Shown one piece after another: positions 1 to 12,211 of a DNA stretch of 64,000 nucleotides. The stretch comes from Hydrangea macrophylla (taxonomy: Eukaryota > Streptophyta > Magnoliopsida > Cornales > Hydrangeaceae), in contig CM066987.1 in NCBI GenBank assembly GCA_033977485.1, positions 88,134,588 through 88,198,587 of the forward strand, given 5' to 3'. A program made the translations under genes and the position numbers. The notes beneath the pieces were generated by a model that was given only the letters and a program-made list of their open reading frames with translations, made no database searches and was not told the origin of the DNA. The number at the start of each line of letters is the position of its first letter. Within the stretch, counting starts at the first letter, position 1.

Positions 1-59
1 TCAGAATCCTGTATCCGTGGGTTGCCTCTAGAATGTAGGGTTTTTCTCAGAATCCGTGT

Positions 60-300
60 ATCTCTTAAAATTCATGCATCAGAACAGAAGATTTGTCCCC
101 TGAAGAAGGACCTGTTTTAGAAGAACAGAAGATTTATCTCCACAAGAGAGACCTGTTTCAGAGGATTTGCTTTCAAACCTGTTTCAGAAGATTTGTCCCC
201 CGAAGAAGGACCAGTTTTAGAAGAACGGAAGATTTGTCTAGAAGAAGGACCTGTTTCAAAAGAACAGAAGATTTGTCTCCGATAAAGAGACCTATTTTAG
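60..300. repeat. Imperfect tandem repeats (GAAGATTTGTCCCC-type units)
   Basis: Units of about 25-35 bp built on AGAACAGAAGATTTG and GAAGAAGGACCTGTTTTAGAA recur irregularly. The open frame across them is repeat-driven and is not called as a gene. Confidence 0.6.
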
Positions 301-316
301 AAGATTTATCCCCAAC

Positions 317-510
317 AGAAGGACTCTACATCAGCAATCGTCCCCAGCAGAAGGACTCTACATCAGCAATCGTCCCCACCAGAAGAACTCTACGTCAGCA
401 ATCGTCCCTAGCAGAAGGACTCTACGTCAGTAATTGTCCCTAGCAGAAGGACTCTACATCAGCAATCGTCCCCAACAGAAGGACTCTTCATCATCGATCG
501 TCCAGGGAAT
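317..510. repeat. 32-bp tandem repeat, six units
   Basis: Units begin AGAAGGACTCTACATCAGCA and recur every 32 bp from 317 and 349 onward. The last unit is diverged. The array belongs to the 3' non-coding part of the Tat-like element. Confidence 0.85.
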
Positions 511-1081
511 TTATCCAAGATACTCTACTCTTTTGAAGTCGCACGAGATATAAATGACACCTACAAACCTCAAGCTCAGAAGAAAGGCTCCGATAAAGAT
601 CCGAGAATCATCTACGATACATATATCATGTCTTTCTTTAGAAATTTTTGCCTGTAAGAGTGAGACGTTGCATCCCTTGCATTAGATTTTGCATATAGGG
701 AACCCTTGAGGACGATTCTTCCAGCACTTGCACATTCATGTTTTCATACTGCATCAACATCCTAGGATAAGAGCATTTCATCTGTATTGTTGTTGTGTGT
801 TGTTCTTCGTCTCCTCGCATGCTTGAACTATGCCCTAGTCTGATTCCTGTAAAGGATACGTAGGCAGCTCTAGTGGAGCACGACCAGCAACGGCTTAGAT
901 TTAATAGCCTCTACCCAGCATTGCATTGCATTCTTGCATTTCGTGATTTCTTGATTTTCTTTGATTTTGAATTTCTTGTTTTTTGTGGATTTTGTTTTTC
1001 CTAAAACCTCTCAGTAAGGTTATTGGGTGCCTTCAAAGCTTTGGCACTCACTTGCAGTTCACGTTGTTTACAACAAGCTCT

Positions 1082-1098
1082 GCCAAAGAGGGGCAAAC
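1082..1098 (+). promoter_or_regulatory. Polypurine tract of the Tat-like element
   Basis: A purine-rich run (CCAAAGAGGGGCAAAC) lies immediately 5' of the TGTAGACACC start of the LTR, where plus-strand synthesis is primed. Confidence 0.6.
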
Positions 1099-4000
1099 TG
1101 TAGACACCCAATTTTGACCACACTGATAGGATTTAGGGTGGACAACGTCTTGGAGGATTCGATGATGAAAAGTACCCCATGGAAGGTACTGGATTCCACA
1201 CAATCGAAAGATCGAACTTCAAAAAGTGACTTCAAGCTCAGAAAAGAACTTTTCCATAGATAAATCCCAGTTTTGTCAAAATCATCTCTCATAATTCATA
1301 TTCTCCCAGGGTTATATGAACATTAAGTGTTCTAAACGCAGTATTTTAGGTATCCAGAGATTAAATTTTAAAGAAAAGTTCAAAATCGACGCACATTTGA
1401 AAGTAATTTTGACCACCACCTATAGGGAGTGTTCTCCATCAGGTTTTTCTGGTTGCAGACCCTTCAAGAAAGCTCCCACTACGAGGAAATTGCCTGGAAA
1501 TTGCGTTTAGACGCCGAAATGGCCATTTTAACCCTTTTCTACTCTCTAAAAAATCCTATTTTAACCCTATAACTTAAGAGTTAAGTCTTCAAAACTCTAT
1601 ATATAGATCCATATGAGATCATCTTGGGGTACCTTGAGATCACACAAGTGAATATACTTGAAAAATACTTTCAACTTAAGAGAGAATTCTAGAGAGAGAG
1701 AGAGAATTATGAATTAAAGTTTAGAAAACAAATCTTAGGGTAATTAGATTAGATGAATTAGACATCAATTGCCTCCTTCAACTTCCATGGATGAATGCTT
1801 GAAGAGCTTGAAGCACACTTGAAGAAGAAGATCTTTAATTCAACTTTGGTTATATAATTGAGAATCCTCCAAGAGGTAAACACTAGAATTCATCTCTAAT
1901 TCCTATTTTTTATATATAGATCTATAAGATTTGGAACTAGCTTAGTTTTGTTTTATTTGTAGAACACTCATCTTCTGCATCTCTTTTTCTTCACACACTC
2001 ACATAGTTAGATCCAAATCTCTTTTGATTTTCATTGATAATTCATAATTAGAGATTGTTTTTCACTTTGATTTTCAATTTTGATTTCATTCTTCAATTTT
2101 AGTTTAAATCCATGCATACATGATTATATATATGAATCTATTTTGAATTCTATGATGGTTTAGAAGTATGATCTATGAGAGGGATGATTCCTATGTTCAT
2201 ACTCATCTCTTGATTATTTCTATTACCTAGAATTCCTACTGAAATTCATCTCCAATAGAATATTTGTAAGTCCCTTTGATCCATAATCTAAAGTTCTCCA
2301 TAGAACTTGAGGGCTAAATTGATTGGAAATCATGATAGTCAAGTAGATCTAGGAATTTGATCTCTCTAATAAGCTTCAATCAACACCTAAGATGTTTTCC
2401 TCACACTTTAAAATGAATTAGATGAAAATTCAGCAAAACAGATTGGTTTTGTCCATGAGATTTGGTCCATCAAAACCCATAGTTTGATGGATTTCAAATT
2501 TTCTGGGTAAACTTTGATGAATTAGCTTTCATCCGGTCCGTTTTGAGAGCTTCTAGGATCCCTATGCTATTTTTAGAAATTGTTGAGGAATCGGTTGACA
2601 GTTTTGAACTTAGTCTCTTTGTGCTTGAATTTTGGAAAATCTATAATAGTTATCAATGTTCCGCTTTTGGGGGATGATTCCTAACTCATATATCTATATG
2701 TCGATGAAAAATCGTGAGCATGCGATCGAGTTAAGATCGTTTTCTAAGCGTTTGAAGTTGATACAACTATTCTGGAATTTTCTAAGTTTAAATACAATTA
2801 TGATTATGTATACAAAATGGCCATACCTTGATCACTCAATAAGAATTGATGAATAAAACATGGTTTAGAAATCATCTAGGATATATAATTGGATGAGAGA
2901 TCAAAAGCTTAGATCTATTTGATTAACATGATTCATGAACTTCTATTATGCTTCTATTGTATTTTACATTCTTTTGTCAAATGATACTAAATTTCCAGAA
3001 TAATCGAGTTTGTTTAAAACACTTTTTCAGAAACCTTATGATCATCACATGTTCATAGGATTATTTTTGTCATAAACTACAATGAAATATCTTTCTTTTG
3101 ACACCAAATAGAGCTTCATATAAGTTTTGTAGAATTAATTATGGTTTTTACAAGAACAGTGGATAGTTCTGATCCACTGTTATCAAAACTCTTATTTCTC
3201 TCACTTCAAAAATGGTAAAGAGGTTCTACTTTTTGGAGAAGTTCCCTTATACATGTATCTAACGTTTTGTAAAAGGGTTTTAACCCAGCTCATGGTTAAG
3301 ACCACTTTTGATAGGATTCATTAGAGGTTACTGAATCTGGAAATTTAATTGATGACATTTCTACTTGCTTTCATGCATGTCATATGTTTGCTTGTGTTTT
3401 TGCAATGCTTGGGTGTTCTTTGATGTTTTAGTGCAGAGAATTGAATGATGTGGATCTGGACTTCGATTTGTGATCTTACCTCGTCTACATGTGGCTTAGT
3501 GCCCATGTATTATGTACCTTCTCTATCCTTTCTTTTAGAATTTTTCTAGGTTTACAACTTTGTTTTCAACGACACAATTCCTTTAGGATAGTCTCCGTTT
3601 ATAAGTTTATTTGTTAGAGACATCTTATCTAGGATTGTTGCATGATTGCATTACACGTTTTTACTTCTTTTTTCTTTTACGACTCCGCTTGAGTCAACCC
3701 AATGTAAGTTTTCTTGTTCCCTTTTGCATATCATGATATGTTTCCTTTACTTGCATCAGTCCCGAGCAGGACTAACCATTGTGAGTATACCTCTCTCTTG
3801 TATTGCATGTACATCCGACTTCTACTTGATTTAATCTCTTGAAATGATTTTCATTAGATGTTCCCTTGTTGACATGTATATATTATCTAGTATGTTTGAG
3901 GAAACAACACCAATTTTGAATTAAGAAAAAGGATATTTGAATTAAGGCCTTCCATTCGGTAGGGCGAGGAGGGGGTGCTTTAGTCCTGCTTGGGCTCCTT

Positions 4001-4237
4001 CCCCTCTCGTACCAGACCCCCGAACCTAGTTTCTGGTAATGAAGAGCGAGTAACCTTATTCAATTTTGGGCGAGTTAAACTTGGGTTTCCTAATTCCTGA
4101 TAAAAATTAGGTGGTGACTCTTTGTCTCTAGGACTACATGAGGAAGTTCTAGTTTTCCCTGAAGTGTGCTCCTTGGGATCCGTCCCGGGACATTATCGAG
4201 GGAAAGCGACAGGACGACCGAGCGGCGTGTGTCCACA
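1099..4237 (+). repeat. 3' LTR of the Tat/Ogre-like retrotransposon, about 3.1 kb
   Basis: The LTR starts TGTAGACACCC after the polypurine tract and ends GTGTGTCCACA. Its ends form the near-perfect short inverted repeat TGTAGACAC / GTGTCCACA. It has no significant reading frame. The 5' LTR and any TSD partner lie outside the window, so the right border rests on the TG...CA inverted ends and on the start of chromovirus LTR-like sequence after it. Confidence 0.65.
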
Positions 4238-5779
4238 ATGATTGTTTAAGAATTGATTCCTTAGTTAAGAGTTTAACTCGAAGGAGTTAATGATTAATCA
4301 AAGCCAGTAATTAAGATCCTAGAGGTCCCAATCCTAGCTCATTGGGTGATTGAATGCTAAAAGGAACAAAATGGGAAAAAGCGTACCAGAAATTGGTTTG
4401 TGGGACAAACCGGTTACTAGGTACAGGTTCCAGAAACCAGTTTATCGGACAAACCGCTTTGTGGAATGTCAATTTAGAAACTCTATAAGTAGAGGACCTA
4501 CGAGCTGAATGTAAAGTCACGCAAATTCTAAGCCCAAGATGTTCCAGATCAGTCTCTAAGCCTTAGAGTCATTCCCATATAGTTCCTTTGCAGTTTTCCA
4601 CAAACTCTAGTGTTCAGTAACATCCAGAAGCCATAGGAGTGAAGATTTCTAGAGTTCGGAGAGGAGGATCTTCATCAACAACAAAATCAGAGGGAAGAGT
4701 TCTTGACAGGATCCAATCGATTTATTTTTGGTATAGATATATATATACATATATTAGTAGTAGCATATGCATGTATTGTATTGCATACAACTAAACAAGA
4801 ATTAGATCTTAAAAGTTTTGAACCACATCTATTCATATTCCGCTGCGTACTAGATCCAATTTTCCAACAGACTGATCACAAGTAGATTACAAGGAGTTGT
4901 GGCAATAGAATGATGTGTCGTTGCTCAAATCATTGTGTCCCTATAATGTGGTGAACTATAAATATGTCCTTAAAAATTAGGGACAGACTGACATGGTGTC
5001 CATGATGTGCAATGGAATGTGAATATATTCTTAAAAGCGGTGGACGGAGCAATGGTGTATCCATAGAAGTGAATTAATGTTGGGTCTGTTCTTATATCAG
5101 TAAAATGTAGTTGGTCTTCGTGTAATAAGATGCTAGTAATTGGTTAATGATGCAATTGAATAAAAGATAAGATACTATTAGTAGAATCTAATTCTTATAT
5201 CATTCATAACTTGAATAGTTTGATACCCCATTAATATTTAACTCACTCAGATTCCATTAGCTGACCGTGTTTATACCGCTGGACATTCCTAGTTCCAGCG
5301 CACCCTGTCTATAACCTTACAGGTAAAGGACCTATGGCTAAGGAATACTATGCTGAGGATGGTGATGTCGTGGATGACAACCCTGAGGTAGATCTGGCAG
5401 AGGAGGACTACTATACCGATGACTATGTCTACGCCAACACATAAACACATCTAAGACGAACATAGAAGGTTTACTTGTTTTACATCACAGTCGAGTTAAA
5501 TTCCTTTTATGCTTTCATACATTTTAGTAATAAGGCATATGTTGCCTCAATACTTTATGTTTTATTTGATAAGAGACTCTGATCTATAATAGCTTGGTAA
5601 CCTGGTTTTGACTTTAACTTATGTTTATCCCTGTAGATAAAATTTTATATTGTGATCTCTTCATCTTTTCTATTTCTTAGTACTGTGTGGTATGGACAAT
5701 CATGTGAATTCACCAGTCACTACCTATGGACCCAAAAAGGACTTTGTTTTCTCTATTTTTGCTATTTTGGGTCATGACA
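4238..5779 (+). repeat. Degenerate 5' LTR (3' portion) of element A
   Basis: The stretch resembles element B's LTR in order: TTCTTAAAAGCGGT subrepeats near 5028, a block matching CTCACTCAG...CTGGACATTCC near 5245-5300, the GTACTGTGTGG...CTATGGACCC block near 5682-5735, and an end in GTCATGACA. The 5' part is missing, apparently displaced by the Tat-like element. A TATA-like CTCTATAAGTAGAGG lies near 4482. Confidence 0.75.
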
Positions 5780-5784
5780 GAATT

Positions 5785-5801
5785 TTGGGTATCAAAGGTT
5801 C
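5785..5801 (+). promoter_or_regulatory. Primer binding site of element A (tRNA-iMet type, diverged)
   Basis: TTGGGTATCAAAGGTTC follows the LTR end after a short spacer. It resembles the TGGTATCAGAGC complement of plant initiator tRNA-Met and the matching site in element B (TGGTATCAAAGCTCC). Confidence 0.6.
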
Positions 5802-5918
5802 AGGTTTATACCTTTTTGCTCACTAAATGACCCACACCATTTGGTCCTAGAATCTTGAAATCCCTATAGATGAGTATTAAGATTAGTTTTGACATTAGGT
5901 AGTCTCTTTACATATAGC

Positions 5919-6739
5919 ATGGCACTATTGTTCGTCCCAGATGAGTTTGGAGGACACTATGTGTACGAGACTCACATCGAGGGAGTAGACCCACAGTATT
6001 ATGCTTGGAAGATTCGTCAGAGAGCTATCGTAGAGATCTAGCGAGATGTACGAATCGAGCAGCATATATTTGGGACTGAGGACCCGGAGATGACATGATG
6101 AGATATAACATTCCGTGAGAAGACTTTCAGACACATCGAGGAGGATTACCCTTTGGCTGATGTACCTCGAGTTGAGGAGGATCCAGGGGATAATGATGAG
6201 GATGAGGATGAGGAGGATGAGGAGGAGGATGATGACGAGGAGCCAGAGTATGATCCGGAAGAGGATCCAGAGGACCCAGCTGGTATGAATGTGCTAGTTG
6301 GTATGGATATCATAATGGCAGAGGGTTTTCCAATAGAGGAAGAGGAGATAGCATAGGACGATGATACAGGTGACGATGTCGTAGTACCAGATTTTCCCAG
6401 TGGAATGATAGTACAACTGGTAGAAGAGTGGGCTGCAGAGATGGTAGCACAGCCCGAAGAATTTGAGATACGGAAGCAGAGTTGGCCGTAACCATTATAT
6501 AGGCCAAGGCACTTGCAACTGCATTCGATGCAGCCCAGGCAGACATGGCCGACTTGGGAGTTATTGTAGAGGATGATGGAGCTAAGCTAGGTGAGGAGGA
6601 TCTGATGGATGATGACATGGACGAGGATGATGACTTACCTGAGATTGCCCCAGAGGATGAGGCTTCTCTCTATGGATCAAATGAAGATGATTTTTTAGTC
6701 CAGGACCATTACGACTTAGACTTTACTTTGGACTGTTAG
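5919..6739 (+). pseudogene. Acidic pre-gag ORF of element A (broken copy of the element B ORF)
   Basis: Translation from the ATG at 5919 gives an N-terminal part (FVPDEFGGHYVYETHIEGVD) alignable with element B's FHQFVTDAYGGHVIHGDTVE. A very acidic stretch (residues about 85-120, mostly D and E) follows. Near 6490 the frame shifts and the reading continues as an Ala-rich then acidic C-terminal part ending at 6739 (EDEASLYGSNEDDF, matching SEDEAPLAGSDADDF in B). Several in-frame stops are present (near 6039, 6098 and 6354). Function is unknown and I recognise no domain. It sits between primer site and gag, in the same place as in B. Confidence 0.7.
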
Positions 6740-6942
6740 GACATGTTTCCTACATACTTTTGATGCTTACATAGATATCTATTGATCATAACCTTTTTGT
6801 ATAGATAGTAACCACTAGTAGTGGTCTTGTATATAGCTTTTGTTTGATCGTGTATAGGATCATGTACTACGCGGTGTGCAGTTGATCTATTGTGTACTCT
6901 ACTGTACATCGATCTTTTGGATATATATATATATGGCAGATC

Positions 6943-8514
6943 TGTTAGGAAATTGCGTTCTCAGAATCCGTTGACAGTGCATATAAGTTGGTATTGCAAA
7001 ATTTACGTAAAAGCTATAATAACCCTACAAGGGCGGAACTAGGTTACCTTGAACTGCTAAAACAGATTGTTGTAGTAGTCGAGAACACGGGCTCGATAAC
7101 AGCTCATGATTGTTGTTGTAATATTCCTCGGCTGCCAGAATATCGAACTGAGTGTGGGCTCTATCGAAATCCTTTTAGTTTTCTGCTCTCCCTTTTTACG
7201 CTCTCTTTTCTATTTCGAGTTATAATACTCTATATGGAATAATGCAAACTGAGAGGAGAGCCAAAGCAACATATATATATATATAGGCTACGATAGGGAC
7301 TATAAGAAGTCAATAAGGAATAGGCTTCCTTATGGAATTAGGAAACCCCAATTCGAACCAAATCGGATTCCTATTTCCATAAATTATACTCCCTCCGTCC
7401 CATTTTATGTGTCCCTTTTTGGGAATCCAACTATTTAAGGGGACAAAAGGAATCTACACCTACTTTCCACAATTGCCCATAATCATTGCACTTTCTTTTT
7501 TGTTTTGTTTTGGTATTGGTTGTAAGGAAGGGCAATTTGGGAAACTAAGTAAAATTTATATACTAATTTAGGAAAGTGGACAACAATTTTGGGACATACC
7601 AAAATAGAAAGGGGGACACATAAAATGGGACGGAGGGAGTAATTCATACCACTAAAGAATTATAATTGCACTCTTACTATTATCTCAAAAATATATTTCG
7701 AACTCCATGTTATTAAATGCTTATTATTTCCCCACGTTAAGATTACAGATATCCATTAATTAAATACAATTACTGACAATCATATTTAATTAAATCTCTT
7801 AAAATTCCTTGAGATCCTATACTTAACTTATTTGATATGTCAGATACAAAATCCAGCTACAGGATTTGACATAATCAAAACTTATAAGCTTTCTCAAGGG
7901 GATATCATAAATCCCAAAATTGAGACATGGATTCCATCATTAATTTATATCCACCACACAATCAATATTGTCACCCAATCCAATGAGATATTGACCCATT
8001 TAAGGATCTTACCCTTTTAGGGATCAAAGTGTAAATATCAAATGCACGTGTCTACAAATTAACTTAGGATTTAGAGCATAAGCACTCATAATAGCCATGA
8101 GGTATTAATTATCTTATAAGTCAGTATAAAGATAATTACCCCAAGTCGGTCCTATTTAACACACAAAGTGTACCAACATAATGAGTTGAAACTATACTGT
8201 TTCCTAGAGTTAAGACAAACTTACTATAACACCATGCTGCAGTCCTACCGATGGTGTGTCCAAACCCATCTAAGACTATAAACCAAAATCTTACACTCTA
8301 CAAGATCCGATGGTCTGATCTTCCGTGTGTAAGCCAAACTCTACACACCAACCACCTACTATGTAGAATGAGAGACACACATGCATAATATTAAATAAAT
8401 AATACAATACAAACATTGCCCACACAGATTCTCATAAAAATGGAATAACAGATTTTATCAAACGAATAATGAATCAACTACATAAAGCATGGTTTTTAGT
8501 ATATATCCCTAACA
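6943..8514. mobile_element. Solo LTR (1572 bp, Copia-like ends) inserted in element A
   Basis: It starts TGTTAGG and ends CCTAACA, and is bracketed by the 5-bp duplication AGATC (6938-6942 and 8515-8519). Sequence on both sides matches consecutive leader sequence of element B, so the insertion is clean. There is no internal coding region, so this is most simply a solo LTR left by recombination between two LTRs. The TGTTAGG/CCTAACA ends are common in Copia elements, but they read the same from both strands, so strand and superfamily remain inference. It contains a Stowaway-like MITE. Confidence 0.8.
7389..7639. mobile_element. Stowaway-like (Tc1/mariner) MITE, 251 bp
   Basis: The terminal inverted repeats are CTCCCTCCGTCCCATTTTAT and its complement, flanked by TA on both sides (7387-7388 and 7640-7641). 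The CTCCCTCCGTCCC terminus with a TA target is the hallmark of Stowaway MITEs. It is nested in the solo LTR. Confidence 0.95.
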
Positions 8515-8686
8515 AGATCGTCTCTTTTGTTTATCCTTATTGTTATCATGTTTAATGCTTGATGATATGCTTGTAATTTTAGAATACATGTTGTGTTTTC
8601 AATTGCCTTGTCTTATTGCTATTTCCCCGAGAAGATTGTCAGCAAGTCGATAGATCCTTTCAAAGGTACATAGCATACGGAACACT

Positions 8687-9719
8687 ATGGCTAGAGATAC
8701 AAGATATCAAGGCCCACTAAGAGTACCCATTCCTGAAGGCCTGGACTCGGCCGATGTGTTTGAAGTTTTGATGCAATGCATGGAGCACGTGGACGATACT
8801 TAGAACCATACCACCCATCGAGCCAACAATGGTATCAACGGCAACAACCATATAGTGCCTCCAAGATAAACAGAGGACAAGTTACTAGAGCGCTTCCATG
8901 CTCTATGGCCTGAGAAGTTCAATGGAATGACTGAGCCATGGAAAGCCGAGCAATGGATACGCGAGATGGAGTTGATCTTCGAGGCTATCGATTGTAGCGA
9001 ACTGAACAAGCAACGTCTAGCTACTTTCAACTGAATAATGTCGTCGCAGACTGATGGGAAGCCGGGAGAGCTACTATGGGAATGATGATGCTAGGATGCC
9101 TGGGAAACATTTAAGGCCAGATTTCTCGAGAAGTACTTACCGGAGGATGAGAGAGATCAACAAGAGAGGAATTTTCTGAGCCTGCCTCAAGGAAACAGAA
9201 CAATGAGGGAATAAATGACCCAATTCGAGTGACTCTCCCATTTTGCACTACATATGGTTGGCACCCCAGCCAAGAAGTTTAAGAGGTTTCACCAAGGACT
9301 CAACCCACATCGTAAGGACATGATGATAGGCCATTTGGGCCATACCTTTGAGGGGATAGTTCGTTTTGCTTCGAGCTTGGAAAAGAATGCGTACCTGGTA
9401 CAGAGGGAACAGCTGAATCGACCTCCGCCAAGGACCTTCCAACTAAGGAACTTCCCTGCTCAATCTTTAAGGAACAATAAAGGATAGAAGCCCCCAGACC
9501 AACTACCATGGGAATAAGCGCACTTGAGATGGGACCAAAAAATGCAAACCTACCTTTTTCGACCCCAGGAAGGTCAAGAGTGAGGACCAACCCCTCAAGC
9601 ACAGCCTGCTCCCCAACGATAGAACATCGATGGGTGCTTCAACTATGGAGTGCCTGGGCACATCGCTAAGTACTGCACAGCACCTGGGACTCATCATCGT
9701 AACGACCTCTTCTATCGTA
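8687..9719 (+). pseudogene. gag of element A, first part, interrupted by CACTA-1
   Basis: Translation from ATG 8687 gives recognisable retrotransposon Gag: IPEGLDSADVFEVLMQ, then TEPWKAEQWIREMELIFEAI, then FLEKYLPEDERDQQERNFL, all collinear with element B Gag. There are stops near 8803, 8868 and 9031 and others downstream. The first zinc knuckle reads CFNYGVPGHIAKYC, with the second cysteine replaced by tyrosine. CACTA-1 inserts immediately before the second knuckle. The copy cannot encode a working capsid. Confidence 0.9.
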
Positions 9720-10165
9720 CACTACAAGGAAAAAGGCCTTTTATGTCACTTAAAAAGTGACATAAATAGGTATTTATGTAACTTTTTTTTCCAGTAAAAA
9801 GTGACATAAATGGAGGCGACATAAATGTTTTAAAAGTGACATAAATACTTTATAAAAAGTGACATAAATATTTCATAAAACCAACACTTTTGTTAATAAA
9901 AAGTGAGATAAATACTTAAAAGTGACATAAATACTATTTTATTTATGTCACTTTTAACCTAAAGTGACATAAAAGTAGAAAAGTGACATAAATACCAAAC
10001 AAAACTATTACTTCAAAGTCTTAAAAGTGACATAAATACTTAAAAGTGACATAAATACCATTTTATTTATGTCACTTTTAACCTAAAGTGACATAAATAC
10101 CAAAGAAAATAATTACATAAAAGGCTTAAAAGTGACATAAATGCTGTAAAAGTGACATAAATACC
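9720..10165. repeat. Left subterminal repeat region of CACTA-1
   Basis: More than a dozen copies of AAAGTGACATAAATA, some inverted (TATTTATGTCACTTTTA), are packed into about 450 bp. In En/Spm elements such subterminal repeats bind the TNPA-type protein. Here the binding role is inferred from position and repetition. Confidence 0.85.
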
Positions 10166-10557
10166 ACCCTGTAAAAATAATATATACCACCCTGTACATA
10201 TATACAATACCATGCATGCATGCACCCTGTACAAAATTAAATCCAACTCAATATTTCAACTACTAAATTACATAGATTCATCTCAATATCAACTAATTAA
10301 TTGGGATGAACAAAAAAAATATACAATCAATCTGAGTCAAGTGCAAATCTAATAACATATACATATATATTACATATTCATCAAAAAGTACTAACAAATT
10401 AAACCTATGAAAGCAATAAAAAAGAATTAGCCCAACAAAAAGAGTGGTTTGTTTGTTAGAATCTTCCATCAAAATGTGAAACTTTGTACCTACAAAAAAG
10501 ACAAAGTTTTCATTAATTAGTTGTATATAAAATAATAAAAGAGTAAAACTATGTTTG
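10166..10557. other. CACTA-1 interior without recognised genes
   Basis: This is AT-rich sequence between the subterminal repeats and the satellite array. I see no conserved coding signal. Confidence 0.5.
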
Positions 10558-11630
10558 GGGGTTTTGAGAGACCACAATGTGTTTGGGGACTTGGAATGAT
10601 GAAAGAGTCATTTTTTCGTATTTTTTGTGAACCGTGAATCCGTTATGCATTCCGTTAGTTCCCGCAAATTTATTTAGGCATGTTTGAGATGCGTGTAAGG
10701 TTTCATGGCGTTTTGTCAAGCGGGTTACCGATTCACTACTCAAAACCCCCAAAATTACGTTTTTTTCAAGCCTAAATGACTAAAGAGTCATTTTTTCGCA
10801 TTATTTGTGAACCGTGGATCCGTGATGCATTCTGTTAGTTCCCGCAAGTTTATTTAGGCATGTTTGAGGTGCATGTAAGGTTTCGTAGCGTTTGGTTAAG
10901 CGGTTTACCGTTTCACTACTCAAAACCTCTAAAACTAAGAATTTTCAAGTTTAAGTGATCCTAAAGTCATTTTTTCGCATTATTTGCGAAGCGTGAATCC
11001 GTAATGCATTCCGTTAGTTCCCGCAAGTTTATTTAGGCATGTTTGAGGTGCGTGTAAGGTTTCGTGGTGTTTGGTTAAGCGGTTTACCGTTTCACTACTC
11101 AAAACCCCTAAAACTAAGAATTTTCAAGTTTAAGTGATCCTAAAGTCATTTTTTCGCATTTTTTGTGAACCGTGAATCCGTTATGCATTCCGTTAGTTCC
11201 CGCAAGTTTATTTAGGCATGTTTGAGGTGCGTGTAAGGTTTCGTGGCATTTGGTTAAGCGGTTTACCGTTTCACTACTCAAAACCCCTAAAACTAAGAAT
11301 TTTCAAGTTTAAGTGATCCTAAAGTCATTTTTTCGCATTTTTTGTGAACCGTGAATCCGTTATGCATTCCGTTAGTTCCCGCAACTTTATTTAGGCATGT
11401 TTAAGGTATGTGTAAGGTTTCGTGGCATTTGGTTAAGCGATTTACCGATTCACTACTCAAAACCCCCAAAACTACCTTTTTTCAAGCCTAAGTGACTAAA
11501 GAGTCATTTTTTTGCATTTTTTGTGAATCGTAAATCCGTTATGCATTCCGTTAGTTCCCGCAAGTTTATTTAGGCATGTTTGAGGTGCGTATAAGGTTTC
11601 GTGGCGTTTGGTTAAGCGGTTTACTGTCAC
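10558..11630. repeat. 179-180-bp tandem repeat, six copies
   Basis: The landmark CCGTTAGTTCCCGCAA recurs at 10652, 10832 (one base changed), 11011, 11190, 11369 and 11548, giving a period of 179-180 bp. Each unit carries GAGTCATTTTTTCGCAT, GTGAACCGTGAATCCG, TTTATTTAGGCATGTTTGAG and GGTTAAGCGGTTTACCG. The first and last units are more diverged, as expected at array edges. The array lies wholly inside CACTA-1. Confidence 0.95.
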
Positions 11631-11830
11631 TCTCCTTCACTACATTTTCATATTGTTTTTGATTGGGTCATGTGTGGTCCACATATACAAACTTGAAACA
11701 ATACAAAAGCATTTTAAAAGTGAAATTTTATAATTTCAAAAGTATTATTTAAGCGCACAGAGGATACCATGGGGAAAAACCTAGGGGAGACAATTTACCT
11801 TCTTGTTTTCCTTTCTTCTTCCTTCTCTTA

Positions 11831-12132
11831 AGGCTTTGTTTGGTTTATGGATTTATTGAAGGAAGAGAAAAGGGGAAGGAAGATAAGAAGGAAATTAGTT
11901 ACTTTGTGTTTTTCTCAATGCTTAAATAATGTTAGAAGTCAAATTTTCAAAATATTATTGGAACATGAGAGAAAATCAATTTTTTTAATTTATTTTTCAC
12001 TATGCTTTCTTTTCCTACCTATTCTCTTCACTATTTTTGTTTTAACTAAACGAAGGAAAACGTTTCGGTTTTGCTGAGTGTTCTCCATTCTTTTCCCTCA
12101 CTAAACGCATGAAGTCATGAACCAAACAGAGC
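11831..12132. mobile_element. PIF/Harbinger-like (Tourist-type) MITE, about 300 bp
   Basis: Inverted ends GGCTTTGTTTGGTTTATGGA and, at the right, TGAACCAAACAGAGC are flanked by TTA on both sides (11828-11830 and 12133-12135). A TTA target and a GGCTTTGTTTGG terminus fit Tourist-like MITEs. Related copies occur near 39862-40490. Confidence 0.75.
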
Positions 12133-12211
12133 TTAAATCCACAAACCAAATGGAGCCACAAGGAAACTGTAGCAAATTGTGCAGAAAAATGAGATCAGTG
12201 CAGAAAGATAC

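Larger units (their letters stand above)
1..1098 (+). mobile_element. 3' internal region of a Tat/Ogre-like Ty3/gypsy retrotransposon (5' end outside window)
   Basis: The stretch has no long reading frame, only tandem-repetitive sequence followed by a GGATACGTAGGCAGC-type motif near 854. It ends in a purine-rich tract (1082-1098, AAAGAGGGGCAAAC) directly before an LTR-like start TGTAGACACCC. Non-coding tandem repeats between pol and the 3' LTR are known in the Tat/Ogre lineage. The lineage call is inferred from this arrangement because no pol sequence is in view. Confidence 0.6.

Noticed and set aside
317..510. Regular repeats resembling a CRISPR array
   Set aside because: Units are contiguous tandem copies with no variable spacers, in plant retrotransposon DNA.
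10558..11630. Centromeric satellite block
   Set aside because: Only six copies, and the array lies wholly between CACTA-1 termini.
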